A DNA stretch of 64,000 nucleotides from Agapanthus africanus (Eukaryota > Streptophyta > Magnoliopsida > Asparagales > Amaryllidaceae). A program made the translations under genes and the position numbers. The stretch covers positions 178,620,815 to 178,684,814 of the forward strand of contig JASDDO010000016.1 of assembly GCA_030015575.1 (NCBI GenBank), given 5' to 3'. Positions 35,901 to 48,580 of the stretch are shown piece after piece. Under the pieces are notes generated by a model. That model ran no database searches, was not told where the DNA came from, and saw only the letters and a list, made by a program, of their open reading frames with translations. Positions within the stretch are counted from its first letter, which is position 1; the number at the start of each line of letters is the position of its first letter.

Positions 35901-36475
35901 TAGAACTTTTTCAGAAAAGCCTTCACAAACTCATCCCAATTTCTTATGGAATGTGATGCGGTGCTATATAGCCACTTCTCGGCTAGGTCACATAAGGTGA
36001 AAGGAATGACCCTTAGCCTTATAGCGTCATCACTCAATTGGGTCGTTTTCATCATAGCGCACACATTTTGGAATTTATTAATAAAGATATAAGCGTCTTC
36101 AGTTTCCAAACCGTGAAATTTCGGCAGCATATTGATGAAATGTGGTTTAATCTCAAAATTGTCCCCATTTGCCGGTGGGGGTGAAAGACAAGTGGGTAAA
36201 GAAGTGCGGATGGGGTAGAAGAGGTCCTGGAGCGCAACTCGTGCGGGCGCTTCAACAGGCGGCTGGTTCGGGTTATTCGCACCTGGTGGAGGTGGAATCC
36301 TTCCCGTCGGTAAGGTATTGTTGGGGTTAAATCCCGACATACCTTCGGTGAAAGAAATTGAAGGTGAGGGTAAGAAAGTGGACGGATTTTCGACTTCGGT
36401 GTCGAAGGGTTCGTTGGTCGGTACCAACGAAACGCGGACTAATCGGGCGTCTGTATCCCTAGTCCAAAGTGGCAT
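32942..36475 (-). pseudogene. gag-pol: Gypsy D gag, protease and start of RT
   Basis: A long uninterrupted minus-strand frame starting at 36475 (MPLWTRDTDARLV). Capsid-like sequence follows (FEIKPHFINMLPKFHG, WDEFVKAFLKKFYLHHKTAR), then a CX2CX4HX4C zinc knuckle (CACCADPSHLTEEC, near 35420-35460) and a Q/N/P-rich stretch at about 35100-35350. Protease (ALLDLGASVNLLPYSVYEQL, ILGRPFLATS) and the first part of RT (WRVCIDYRKLNAATRKDHFP, DGYSGYNQVPIA) close the segment. Gag and pol are in one frame, as in many Athila/Tat elements. The segment ends at the insertion of Copia E. Confidence 0.92.
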
Positions 36476-37591
36476 ACACTAAAAGGGATAGTGCAGTCAG
36501 AAAAAAAGAAAAACAGAATGTGGGGGTAAGATAACGTTAGTGAAGGAAAGTGGTGTGGTGAATTTTTCAGGTTTTCTTTTTTGCGACAAGTTGCAAGTTT
36601 TGAAAAGTTTTTATTTGTTTTTTTTTTTTATATTTTCTTTTATTTGTGTGTGAGTTTTGCAAAGAGGTTTTTGAAAACGGACTCGTGACACAACTGTATC
36701 AACCACACATGCACAATCAGGCCTAGATCTAGGGTCGCCTAGGTCTACTAGACAGCTCCTAACTAGGGCTAGAAATAGACCTCAAACCGCCTCTTCACGG
36801 ACAAATACGGCCAGGTAAGTGGGAAGGAACCACCACTACAGTGGGCCTAATTAATAACCACTAGCCTAGACACCGCAATGTCGGTTAGGATAAACGGCCG
36901 ATGCCTACCCTAGTCCTTTTCCTATTGAGCTCGCTGTCCTTAGGTCTGAGTCTAATCTTTTTTAATTAAAAGTGGTCAATGCAAGATGCTTTAGGTGTTT
37001 TCTGGGGTCCTGGGAAGGGTGATGAAATCCCCACCCAATCTAAGTTTGGTCAAATAGCCCCTTAAGTCCGATTAAAATATGCAAAACAAATAAAATCACT
37101 TGCAATCAATTTTAGCGCAGCGCAAAGAAACCTGCAGAAATCTGTTATTTAGAAGGGGGAGAAAGACTCTTTACGCAAAGAAACCTGCAGAGAATTTTCA
37201 CAGTGGAGATATGGAGGTTTCAGAGGGAAGAGAGAGAGAACAAACCAAAAAAACTTCAGGTGCTGACGTGTCACTAGGAGCGCAGTTCCGCGGCTGGAGG
37301 CCCCCTTATGCGGCGGAAGAGCGGCTCAGTGGAGAGATCGGCCTCTGGAAAAAATTCTGTGGTTCTTTACCTTCAGTTCCTCTCTGTTTTTATGTACCAA
37401 TTTTTGTTTTGCTCTCTGTAAAATTCCAGATCTGAAAGTTCTTGTCGTTCCTACAAGATTCAAACGAGAAACCCTTCAAACAGATAAAAATGATGAAAAG
37501 AATATTTTTTTTGTATTTTGTATTTTCAGATTTTTATAATTTTCAAATTTTATATCAACCCGAAATCATACAAAAAGAGAAAATTACGCCA
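36476..37591 (-). other. Gypsy D 5' leader
   Basis: About 1.1 kb between the primer site and the gag start. It contains T-rich runs, a GGCCCAC-rich patch and GC-rich GCGGC motifs near 37280-37330. A plus-strand open stretch at 37100-37435 has no resemblance to known proteins. Nothing else is supported. Confidence 0.8.
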
Positions 37592-37610
37592 TCCCCGGCA
37601 ACGGCGCCAT
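37592..37610 (-). other. Gypsy D primer-binding site
   Basis: Minus strand TGGCGCCGTTGCCGGGGAT, one base inside the 5' LTR. This is the tRNA-Asp-type site of Athila/Tat elements and sets D apart from C. Confidence 0.9.
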
Positions 37611-37611
37611 T

Positions 37612-38971
37612 TGATTAATCCAAAAATTTGTAGTTTACCGTAATCAGAAACGGCGTCGCTTCGCAGCTAGCCGGTGAGTACAGGTCGATCCGCAGGGATG
37701 TGTTAGTTTCTGATTTTGTGTTATAACGAGTTGATTCAAATCGTTGTTTGGTTTTTATCGATTGATTTAAAGACGAAGTTATGTGATAAGAAAGGACTCG
37801 TTAGGGTTAGGTCGAAGGTAGGGGTGTTGAGATCTATGTTTTCACCTCTTTCAATGCCATGATTTAAGCTTTTTAGAAATATCACAATAATTATTAGCAA
37901 AGGGGATTAGGATGATCGGGAAGAAACAAAGTTTCTTCCTCTAGATCCTTGTCCGTCCTTTCCTATTAATTGATGTGATCTTCATGGATGTCATATAAGT
38001 CCGGCCTTTTATACTAAGGTTCACCGTTACCTTGTAGGAAGGGTGCCGTAGGGGGCGGATCGTATATGAATGCATGAAGATTTCGTTTTAAAAATAAGTT
38101 GGCATTGAAGGAGGTAAGAGACATCCATCTCTCACTTACTCCCTTATTCCTAACCCTAATGAGCGAGGATTTTACTCGCTCATTAGGGAATTGTTGCAAA
38201 GAGACATTTTTATGTTTATGTTTTAAAGGTTAACTACTTGGTGCAGATTAAGGAGGATTACACTAGAGCAAAAATTAAATAACTAGGGCAAGTAAAAGAT
38301 TATACTAAGGCAAGAATTAAATAAAACTAAAGACTTACAAGAAAAGATGATGCTCTGAATTCTTCAACAAATCTCACTTTTATTGATTATAAAGAGGCAT
38401 AGCATTTTTACAGATCTAGATTACAATTTATAAGTAACTAGTGAAACTAGGGTTACAGACTCTCGTAGACATGAATTTACTGATTCACCCCCTAAAAATC
38501 CTAACATCTGCACCGACACAACAACCAGAAAAATTCCACCGACACGGGCACCACATGGCCGCGGATCCGCGGCGCCAGCATGGGTTTGGCCGCGGATCCG
38601 CGGCCAAACTGTTGACTTGGGCTTTCATTCTTTGGGGTTAGTTTCTTGGCATCTTGGGCTTTGTCTTTTTCTATTTCTTTCCTCTGTTGGGCTTCTGAGT
38701 CTACTCCAGATTTTCAGTGAAGATTTGTATTGGTCTTTTAACCGTTTCACCTTGACTTGCTTTGTCTTGCACCTAAATGAACTGGGCTTGACTGAGATCC
38801 GTCTAATTGTTGGTCAAAAGTCCCTTTTTCCATTGTTTTGTGTCTTTCTCACTGTATTTGCTCCAGAAACCTGTATCCTGCAACATGCAACAAACGATCG
38901 TCAAAAGCATCTGTTTACTTATAAAATGCACGAAAGAGGGGCGTATGAATAGCAATATTATGATGTGAACA
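37612..38971 (-). repeat. Gypsy D, 5' LTR
   Basis: 1,360 bp, the partner of 18169-19528 with about 11 differences by eye. It has the same palindromes, at 38558-38573 and 38584-38609. It is followed directly by GGATC, the target-site duplication. Confidence 0.94.
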
Positions 38972-39400
38972 GGATCACCATTTTCCCTTAGTAGAGTTCT
39001 CCTACAACAACAGCTTGCAGGAGACCATTCAGATAGCACCATTCAAGGCTCTATATGGGAGGAGATGCAGATCAACCATCTGTTGGATAGAGCTCAGCGA
39101 GAGCAGTATTTTGGGGCCGCAGATTGTTGACGAGACGACCAAGAAGATCCAGTTGATTCGCGGCAGGATGAGAGCAGCCCATAGCAGGCAGAGATTTTAT
39201 GCGGACCGTCGTCGGTGCAGACTTGAGTTTTCTGTTGGCGACCATGTTTTCTTGAGGGTCTCCCCAATGAAAGGCGTGATGAGATTTGGGAAGAAGGGGA
39301 AGCTTAGTCACAGATATGTGGGCCCCTTCGAGATCCTCGAGCGTGTTGGTGCAGTTGCGTATCGGTTAGCTCTTCCGCCCAGTTTTCCAGACGTTCACAC
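38972..39400 (+). pseudogene. pol: Gypsy C pol fossil, second part (integrase C-terminal region)
   Basis: The continuation of Gypsy C after D, starting with the duplicated GGATC. It carries the integrase C-terminal region typical of plant Gypsy elements (IAPFKALYGRRCRSTICW, FLRVSPMKGVMRFGKKGKLS, RYVGPFEILERVGAVAYRLA). It is cut at 39400 by Copia F within the phrase that continues at 59393. It is part of an already broken element. Confidence 0.9.
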
Positions 39401-41607
39401 TGTTAGTTATATGTATGCCCTAGAGGCCATTACTGTACATAGGATGTATATTGTAGTGGATGCTTGGACATATATAGGGAGGACTTTCTTGCTCGACATG
39501 ATAGTATGCTATCTGGTTACTCTTTACCTTAACGTGTATACTGATTGTCTCTCTGTTACATGTTGGTAAAGCCCTTAGGATGTGTACTTGACTACCTGGA
39601 CTATGATGCGGATCATACTAGTGGGGACATGGTAGTCCATAAGTACATCCTTCAAGGTCCCTAGTCGTGGGTGTATCGAGACGGGGCATCGATATACCAG
39701 AATAGACTAGCGTATACCTTCTCGACCCATACAGATGGGCGATGGATGATCCCATATCCATTGGTGTTTGACATCAGAGATGATATACGGGTGCTCAGTG
39801 GAGACTGGGTACACTGGACGGACTCGCCGAGAACTCCCAGATGGTATTATACCTTACGTCAGATGGCAGTTCTCCGGTGACACTGGTACAGAGTAGTTTG
39901 TTGACCCGAGATCGTCATAGAGTCTTGTGTGGTTCCCACTGTGCTTTGATTTCCACCTTACCACGTCCAAGAGGGCGTGCAAAACGGTGGCTTTTGGGTA
40001 CAGTCCCGAATCATATGGAGGCAATGAGCGATAGGAGGGGATTCGTCTCTCCCGGTATAGGGAGTTGATGTTGCGCTGTGTACGATTGGCTATAACCGGA
40101 AATCCCTGGCCAGGGTTGCTGAGATTTACTGGTAAGTGTTATCAGTAGTTTCTCGAACTGTTATAGACCTCATATCGACACGACTTATCAAGCTATTGGG
40201 GTCTGACGTTTACCACCCCTAGGCGAGATATGCGACATATCAGACGACGAGACCGGACTGTACGGTAAGTGTTACTGGATGGATTCACAGGAGTGTGAGC
40301 GGGCTTGCTCGTCGATCTTCTGATCGCTCAATACCCGGGTGGCCGTTACGTTTAGCAGACCGCTTGCGGCTTGTGGGTGCTTGATATGATCATCATCTGC
40401 TACCGGCGTATTGACGAGTCTTTAGAGTCCTACACAGAGGTTTCCTGGCTCAAGCGAAACGAAATAGGAGCGCATATGAGATATGTGCGGGACCGAGAAT
40501 AATGCGTGTATGTGATACCGTATTTCATTCTCGCGATGAATGTATCGATTGGTTGTATGCGATATAACCTAGTTATCGAATCAAGGATTGATTCGATAAA
40601 CCGATACATTGGATATTAGTCGGTTGTATGCGATATGACCGGATCGTTAAATCAAGTGTTGATTTAATGATTTAATGCATAATTATATATTTGATATATT
40701 ACTTTGCATTAACTAGTATTGGTTCACTTTAAATGGATTTTCTCACTTGATTTGTGCAAGTTGTATATGTGATATACTTTTGTGCACTTGATTGTATCAT
40801 GTTTGATGATACATGTTTATTTGGTTAAGTGTAAAGAATTAAACCATGGTTAAGTTGATGATTAGGGTTTTGCTTATTCATTTATTTATTTGTTTATTCA
40901 TTTTGGAAATGATAAGAAAAGAATGGTGGCTTTATTTATAGTTTAGTTGAAGCTTCATGAAACTTTGACCTAGTCCACCATTCTTGTCTCTTGCGTAACC
41001 CTAACCATCATAACTAACCATGGTCTCTTCTCTACACTTAACTAAGGTTAGAATATGATAAGAATCAATTCTTTTTAATTATTCAAAATAACTTTATCAT
41101 ATTCTTTCTTCTTCTTCTTCATCTTTACAAAGAAGAAAAGCTTGCACCATCAATGGTGATTTGATAAATAAAGTGAGAAATCCAATTGTAAAGTGAACCC
41201 ACTTCCTATTTCTTCATCCTCTACCTCTTGCCAAGTAGTATAGGGTGTTTTCTTCACAAGTTTCATGACTTGGTGAAGTGGGAGCTTGATCTTGTGATGC
41301 CTCGACGTAGATCATCTTCGGCATCGTTGTCGATGACCTAGCCCGCCCATTTCTCCGATGAAGCCGACGCTAGAGCCCGGGATTGGATTTGGACAGCGAG
41401 GAGACTTCATTGCGGAGCTATGGAGATGGAGGACCGGATCTACAAAGGTTGTATTTCCGTTCTTTTAGTTAAGTTGTTAACTAGTTGCTTATTTCGCCTA
41501 AAAATCTAGTTAACGATCTGTATTAGGGTTTCTCGGCACCCGTAAAATTTGAAATTGGCATGGTTGATACCTTGTGAGACCTCATTAGCGTGCCTAGGAA
41601 CCCTACA
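39401..41607 (+). repeat. Copia F, 5' LTR
   Basis: TGTTAGTTATATGTATGCCC to GGAACCCTACA, 2,207 bp. It contains two stem-loop pairs at about 40546-40675, a three-unit heat-shock-like element at 40949-40961 and TTC-rich runs near 41106-41122. Confidence 0.94.
40949..40961 (+). promoter_or_regulatory. Three-unit heat-shock-like element, Copia F LTR
   Basis: GAAGCTTCATGAA, three alternating GAA/TTC units with exact two-base spacing. It is repeated in the 3' LTR at 58729-58741. It is shorter than the arrays in E and G, and the spot relative to a TATA box is unclear, so function is less certain. Confidence 0.45.
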
Positions 41608-41608
41608 G

Positions 41609-41621
41609 TGGTATCAGAGCC
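41609..41621 (+). other. Copia F primer-binding site
   Basis: TGGTATCAGAGCC, one base after the LTR end, complementary to initiator tRNA-Met. Confidence 0.94.
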
Positions 41622-42884
41622 TAGCTAGAGCCTTAGGCGATGCGTAGACGGAATTAGAAGTCCGATCGAACCAAAACCCAAACCCAAAAATGCTCTCTGT
41701 ACTTTTTTGAAAATCGTGGTTTTTTGAGAATTAAAAATATGCAGAAAACTCAGTAGAATATTCTAAGAATTACTGTATAAAACGGGACCTCTGAATCGAT
41801 AATAGTGCGGCGGAACCGCGGCATATGCATGCCTAATGCGGCGGTTCCACGGCAAGTTGGTCTCTTCAGACACTTTTTTCTGCACAGTAATTCTTGTATT
41901 TTATTGTTGGTGTTTCTGGGAATTTTTAATATTTATTCAAGAGTTGAATTTTCTGGGTTGTATAAGGGACTCATTGTTTCGATCGGATTGTCTAATTTTG
42001 TCTATGTGTGTTTTTCCGGGTATTTTTAGAATATGTTAAAAAGTTCGGCCGGACATAAATACCCACTTTTTCCCCTGCCGGGAAATTTCCAAGTGTTGGA
42101 TCTTTCCGTGGTTTAACAACGTTCTAAGTAGTGCAAGTAACGCAATGGACCCTCTAGAAGACAACAAACCTTAACTCGATTATGTGACCGTCTTGAACTA
42201 CCCTTTGAACCTTAGGGTTTGGGGCAGTACGGCGTGCCACATGTGAGGCGTTGGCTTGACCCTTCTACGGCTGGACCGTTGGTACTGAGGCATGAACAGA
42301 ATGTTTTTAGACTTATTTCATGTGTTGATCTGTTACGGGAAAACTTGGGTGTTTGAATGTTCGATCGGAAAATTTAACATTTTCTATTTATCTGGAATGG
42401 GATACAATAATTGGAATTCACAAATAGTTATGAGATAACTGAATGAATGTTATAAATCTAGCAGTTTAGTCTCACTTGATCAAAAGTCCGTCGCAATCAC
42501 GTAGCGTACGCGGATACTCGCCGGATAAACTTAATAGACAGCCTCACTCCATAGCCCCGACCAAGTGACTGTAGGAGAACCCCGTCGCCGAAAGCATCCG
42601 TTCGGGTGCTCGCGGCAGCGGTGTTCCGCCTTGGTGCACTTTGTCGACGGTATCAGGGGTGCGGCCGTCTACTGAAGTTTGCGACGAGCATTCGATCAAA
42701 ATGTCGGGAATCTTGTTGAATTTCCCGACTTGATATTGAAAAGTGTTTTCGATAAAGAGACTAAAATGCGGGGTTTATAATTGTTAGGCATGCGATGTCT
42801 AAGTAATTCATTTGATTAGGCATGCGATGTCTAAAGAGGTTGCGGATTCCAACTGTTGTAGTTTTACACTTTCTTTTCTGTGAC

Positions 42885-42960
42885 CGTAAGTGTAATATGT
42901 GATATCGCCGGTTTCGTTGCTATATGTCAACGACAATTGGGATGCGCATATTTACTTACG
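42885..42960 (+). other. Long hairpin in Copia F leader
   Basis: The counterpart of the hairpin at 6007-6084. The outer arms start CGTAAGT and end ACTTACG, and the inner stem is CGTTG/CAACG with the same CTATATGT loop. In the lower stem ATACGC/GCGTAT of B is replaced here by ATATGT/GCATAT, so pairing is kept. The middle stem is weaker than in B, with G-U pairs and a bulge. Confidence 0.68.
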
Positions 42961-44088
42961 TTGATGACATGTGATGTTATGTGTTACTGGATATGTTATA
43001 TTGGATCGACGTGTTTGAATGCCGGGGGTTTTTATGTGAGATGAGTGTTTTTCATTTTCATTCATGTAAAAAAACTTGTATGTAATATTCTTTTATTGGG
43101 GCACTTCCAGGTTGCGGAAGTTGTCACCGTTGATGTATATTATTTACTTTTCCGCACTAGGATAGACCCAAGGAGGAGGGCACAAGTAACCGTTTTCTAG
43201 GGTCCAGTGGGAGACCATCTCGAGGAGTCGAGTCCGGGTCTCCTAACTCTAGAATTGGTAGGGTTGCTTGCCGCTCTCGTAGGGGTCTAGGGGTGTGGGT
43301 TTGGCTATTCATCGCGACCGTGGAATCCGTGTTTTATACTGGCTCGTATTAAAAACACGGACGTCCTAGTATATCCAATATTTCATATGATTCTTCTGCT
43401 GCGATATCTATGATGTGATCATGTGATGTTCTGTGATAGATACTGTATATAGTATATATGATATATTATATAGATATTACTTATGTTTTACACCCGCGCT
43501 AGCCCTGCCCTGCTCTGCCGTTAGTTACCTAACCTAACGGTGCACGAGGGGACATCGAGGCGAATGCGGATGGCATAAGTGTACGTCGTATTTATCTGTG
43601 ATGTTTAGGTAATTTAAATGATGGGACTTCATTAATGTGATTAATGAAAGAAAAGAAACCTAAGATGTTGTAGAATCGAATTTCAAAATAAAACAAGTAG
43701 CTACAATTCTTGCTTTGCACAGTGATGTATATGATATATCCCGCACCTTATTCGATAAGGAAAGGACCGAGATCCCTTCACCGGGAGTGACTCCTTTAGC
43801 AATAACTGGCAGATGCTACACACTCGGTTTGTCTTTTGATTGCTTTTAAGAGTTTTTGCTTTGCACAGTGATATATATGATATATCCCGCACCTCATTCG
43901 ACGAGGAAAGGACCGATGATCCCTTCACCGGGAGTGACTCCTTTAGCAAAACTAAAAAAGCCTAAAAAACACTCCATTTCAAAATTCGTTCGATCCTACA
44001 ACGATATCAAGTTCATTACGCAATAGGTTTTCAGAAAAACCTATCGTAGCCCTCCGTCATTTCAGATAAGTCCTGCTTAGTATTCGTG

Positions 44089-44295
44089 CTGCATTTGTTG
44101 ACCTTGTCAAGGCGCAGTGTGCGGTAGCTAACCAGTATTTATCTGCTTATGCATATGATGCAGATTGGGTTAGGGTAGTCGTGCGGCCTTGTTGACCTTG
44201 TCAAGGGTCGTGCGGGTGGGTTTGATTCAATCAAGAAATGACGGGTTGAACTTGACTTGCGGTCTATGGTTTGTTGACCTTGTCAAGGTCATAGA
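44089..44295 (+). other. Three tandem hairpins, Copia F
   Basis: Arms are CTGC (44089-44092) with GCAG (44114-44117), CGGCC (44184-44188) with GGTCG (44206-44210, one G-U pair), and TCTATG (44263-44268) with CATAGA (44290-44295). Each surrounds TTGACCTTGTCAAGG, whose TTGAC/GTCAA arms pair perfectly. The distance to the leader/pol boundary is 437 bases, as in Copia B. Confidence 0.78.
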
Positions 44296-44732
44296 TCGTT
44301 CGGGACAAAATATTATCGGGAATTTCAAGTGTTGAAATTTGCAATGAGATTGCATACCTTCTATGAGATAGTTGGATCCCGATACCCACTGCGAGTAAGA
44401 GTTACTCCTGGGAGAGTTTTACACATTACAATTAGCCGATCAAGTAGGTGTCTAGAAAGGTGTCAACGGGGTTACGCCTCTGGGAAAACGAGGTTTACTG
44501 TAATTAGGTTCGTGCGAAAGCACGGGGGACCTCCCTCAAAGTACCGACACTGGCCTGGCTGAAAGATTGGTGAACTTGTAGCGTGTAATTAATCCCGGCT
44601 AGTCTTTCCTTTTAGGGTTTGAAGGAAGATTTGATAAAAACAGTGGGAGCCATCCTGATTAGATAAAATAATAACCAATCTATTCTTGCAAGAGCGCACG
44701 CTGAGTGTTTTCTTCTCTCTCTCTCCAGGTAG

Positions 44733-46444
44733 CGACCAAATCACGCCTTAATCAAGATAATAAAACGGAAAATTGACCGAACCCGCTTGTTATACTGAGC
44801 TGGGGAACGTTGGTCCCGCTCCAACTTATAATTGTTATAAGACAGAGCAGGAAATTAGGGAATACCAGATTTTCCGTGCCGCCAAAACGAAGAGAGTGCA
44901 TGCTGATGCATCATCTTCGGGTGTGTTCATTATACAGAACTGTTTCTCAATGTCCTTTACGTCCTGGGTATATGATACCGGATCAGGATCCCAGATATGT
45001 AATCTGTTACATAGGGCTACAGATAGGTAGAGAACCGAGAACGGGTGATAAGTTTCATGAGACAGAAAACGGGGCAAGTGTTGCAGCCAAGTCTGTTGGT
45101 CACTGTCACCCTGTATTGCAAATACATTGATTCTGAACGAATGTTATTAGATACCGAACCTGATATACAAAATCATATCAGTCTCTTTATTAGTAAAGAA
45201 ATGATAAAATTTTGTATTGTTGGATAATGTTTTGAACATTTCCTATATCAAAAGTTGATCGGTTCAGGCACGTTATCTAAAAGCATTGATGTTCTAAATC
45301 AAACTACAGTTCGTAGTATACAGAACACACACAAGAGGAAGAGTTCAGAAATGAACGATTCCTTCTTGTGGTACTGTAGACATGGTCATATCAATGCGAC
45401 CCGACTGGCTGATGTTGCATTTAGATGCATATTTAAATTAGTTTGAATTTACATCTTGTGAAAACTTGCCAGTCATGTCACAAAGATAAGATGACCATAG
45501 CTCTGTTTAATGGAAACAGAGAAAGAGTTAGTGAACTCTTGGGATTGATACATGTTGATGTATGTAAGGTCCCCTGTCTACACATGCCAGGACTGGTTCT
45601 TTGTACATCATTACATTCTCTGATAATCTCTCGAGATTCAGACATATGTTCCTGTTGAAACACAAGTCCGAACCTTTTGAGATATTCACAGAATATGATT
45701 TAGAAGTAGAGAACCAAAATACGGGTATAAGTATTATGTCCTTTGATGTTATCGAAGAGGAGAATACTTGAGCACAGAAATCCTGGACTATTCTAAAGGA
45801 GAATGAGATTCTCTCTCAGAATTACTCCTCCGTATACACCACAGCACGTCGATGTATCGGAGCGGAGCAGATACACCCTATTTGATATGGTGTGCTCTAT
45901 GAAGAGTACTGCTGAGTTACCTATTTCCTTTAGGGAGTTATGCACTTGGGAAGTTGCATACCTATCGAATAGGGTTCAAATCAAATCAGTTGCCTACCAC
46001 TTCATATGTGATATGGAAAGGGAAGAGCCCATATCTTAAGTTAGTTAAGATTTGGGGTTGTCCGGCCTATGTCTAAAAGCAAAATCCGGACAAGCTCGAG
46101 GCAAAGTCTGTTATGTAGAACTGGAAATGTTCTAGCTATACAAACTGCAGCTGATGATTTGATAGAACCAAAGGATTCAATAGTAACCAACGAACCTCAG
46201 CCTCTCCGCTGATCTAGTAGGGTTCCTTACCCACCTGAGAGTTGCTTCGGTTTCTCGATGACAGTGGGAGCGAGAATTGCATCATGAGATGATGACCCAA
46301 CTAGTTTCGAGCTGGCCATCAAGAGTGGGACTCTGTAAGAATGGCTGGATGCTTAGTGATCTGAGATGGAATCCTTATACACCAACAAAGTATGGACTTT
46401 AGTTGCTATATCTGAAGGGTTAAATCCCCATCAGGAGCAAGTAT
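44733..46444 (+). pseudogene. pol: Copia F pol fossil, first part (protease and integrase)
   Basis: The first recognisable part is a protease-like stretch near 44930-45020 (SWVYDTGSGSQICN). The integrase zinc-binding part follows at about 45350-45490 (WYCRHGHINATRLADVAF, CQSCHKDKM), then the integrase core to about 46040 (LGLIHVDVCK near 45540, TPQHVDVSERSRYTLFDM near 45840). The start of RT lies at about 46280-46440. It has many breaks and is interrupted by Copia G at 46445; the next part is at 56093. Confidence 0.82.
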
Positions 46445-48580
46445 TGTAAGTCTACGCTAGCGCCCCGGCAGTCTACAGACGCCAAAATGCGGAACAAAAC
46501 TTTTAAACTGGCGCTATCGTATACTTTAATCCGGATCTGCCATTATTGCTAAACTAACAAACTGTAAAGAGTGTAGGAAAGTTATACCGAACGATCCGAG
46601 TCCTTCGTTCTTCAACCATCATCCCACGCTCCGTTGCGGCTGCTCCGATCTCGTCGATCTCCGATCTCCTCGTCGAGATGGCACCACATGATCGGTTCTT
46701 TAAACGGGCTCCCGCCTCTGACTCGAGGCAACTCGATCGTCAAGTTTGCTAAAAGAGACGACCAAGAATGATGTAGAGAATGAGTAGATGACTTTGTCTC
46801 ACTTCGTCCAAATCCGTGGACGATCGGTTAATGAAGTTGCCGTGGAAATCGGGTGATGGAATGAAATGAACTGTAAAATTCCATACACCCCGAATACTAT
46901 CATAATCTTTTCTAATCAAAATGAAACATCAAGTGAGAGAGTGAATGAGAGAGGAGGCCATCCATTCATATATGAAGGAGGAGGGTGAGTGTAGGAGCAA
47001 GTGGTGACCTTAAGAAAGCTTCTCACTTCAAAAGATCAAGAAGAAAATATCCTTAAGTAAACAAAAAGCTTTAATGATAATGCATGATTCACAAACCTAG
47101 TCATCATGCATTAATGAACCATTAAATGTAACCAATGAAAACTCAACACTAATTAATCCTAGTCACCTCTTCTAGAACCTTCTAGAAGCTTCCACACTCA
47201 TCCCAAGAAAAGATAAATCCGTCTTTAACCGAATGTTAAAAGACGGCTGATAGAAAACTGGAAACTGGCAACTTCCAAAAGTGATCCTGAAACGACTTTC
47301 AGGATAACCCCGAAACTGTATAAATATACCCGCATTTGTATTACGACCGAATACAAATGCAACTAAGACAAAGATATTATACCTACTCAATATAATACTC
47401 GGATCCGGCTTAAACCAAAGCCGACCAGTATTATCAGCCCGAAAATAACACGTGCGTAAACGCACGTGCATTTTCCGAATCCTGCCATAAAACCATACGG
47501 CCTCTACAACGTTTCGCCCGAACTTGGGAAACTGTCTGTGGGGGACTCTAATGACTCGTCAGTACCCTGGCAGTGGGTTTAACCACAAACCGTCAGCAGC
47601 ACTAGCAATGCGTAACGGCTGCCCACGGACTGACCTCAAAGGATGCCGATGAGCGCACTCATCCGGAAAACCCTACTGAGCCTAACAGTGATAATGTATA
47701 TACAGTCCAGTCCGTTCGTCAATGAGTATCGCATATCTGCCTAGGGGCTAGTAACGTCAGACCCCCAATAGCAGTATAAGTCGTGTCGGAGTGAAGCCCA
47801 ATAACACCCTGAGATACTACTGGAGTACCTACCAGTAAATCTCCTGCCATGGCCATGGACTTTGTGTAATGGCTCTCCTAGACACAGCATGACCTCGCCC
47901 CCAATACCGGGAGAGACGAATCCCCTGCCGATCCGCTCACGTGCCTCCATATGGCTCGGGACTGTACCCAAAAGCTACCTGTTTGCACGACTCCTTTGAG
48001 CCGTGGTAGGGTAGAAATCAAAGCACAGTGGGAACTCACACGAGACAAATGACGACCTCAGGTCGATGAACTAACCTGTACACATGTCACCAGGGAACTG
48101 CTATCTGACGGTAGATATAATACTAACTAGCAGATTCCCGGCGAGTCCTGTCCGGTGTACTCATAACCCAATGAGCACCTGTATACATCTTAGGTGATCC
48201 AACTGACACCAGTGGCTTGTGAGACTGGCCACCGCCCCTCGTCGGGGTCTCGACTGTATACACTAGTCTACTCCGGAGTATCGATGCCCTGTCTCGAAAC
48301 TCCCACGACTAGGGACTATAATTAAGGATATGCATATAAACTACCCAACTCTCACGTATATGATCGCCATCATACTGTTGGTAGTAAAGCAAGATCCTAA
48401 GGGCTCTATCAAAGTGTAACATGCAATCAGTCACCTGAACATGTACACGACTGATAAAGGCAAACCAGATAGCATACTATCATCTCGAGTAAGACTGTGC
48501 TACCGGGATAGGTCCTCCGCAATCATTGCAATCACGTACCTGCGATCCAATAATTGACTATGAGGGCACTATCTCCAACA
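46445..48580 (-). repeat. Copia G, 3' LTR
   Basis: 2,136 bp, same family as the Copia E LTR. The stretch at about 46920-47205 is different from the matching part of E. It contains a five-unit heat-shock element at 47170-47192 and a TATA-like sequence at 46966-46975. Confidence 0.94.
47170..47192 (-). promoter_or_regulatory. Five-unit heat-shock element in Copia G 3' LTR
   Basis: Five alternating TTC and GAA units with exact two-base spacing: TTC at 47170, 47180 and 47190, GAA at 47175 and 47185. It is about 195 bases upstream (minus strand) of a TATA-like box. The 5' LTR copy is at 54675-54697. Confidence 0.77.

Larger units (their letters stand above)
18169..38971 (-). mobile_element. Gypsy D, Athila/Tat-like LTR element, split by Copia E
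   Basis: A minus-strand Ty3/Gypsy element with 1,360-bp LTRs (18169-19528 and 37612-38971), inserted in the integrase region of Gypsy C. Its target-site duplication is GGATC (18164-18168 and 38972-38976). The primer site is of the tRNA-Asp type and the polypurine tract is of the AAGTTTGGGGGTA type, both usual for Athila/Tat. By eye the LTRs differ at about 11 sites (0.8 percent). Apart from the insertion of Copia E in the RT region, I see no break in its coding region, so it looks whole but for one insertion. Confidence 0.92.
41622..44732 (+). other. Copia F non-coding leader
   Basis: About 3.1 kb without a credible frame, the counterpart of 5103-7863 in Copia B. It contains a GC-rich inverted repeat at 41812-41848, the long hairpin at 42885-42960 and a CCGTTAG/CTAACGG hairpin at 43518-43540. 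The leader repeats at 43713 and 43859 and the triple hairpins at 44089-44295 follow. It ends in a CT-rich tract and AG before CGACC. Two short plus-strand open stretches near 41805-42039 have no family resemblance. Confidence 0.77.

Noticed and set aside
37100-37435. A 111-codon plus-strand frame
   Set aside because: It lies in the leader of Gypsy D on the opposite strand and shows no domain.
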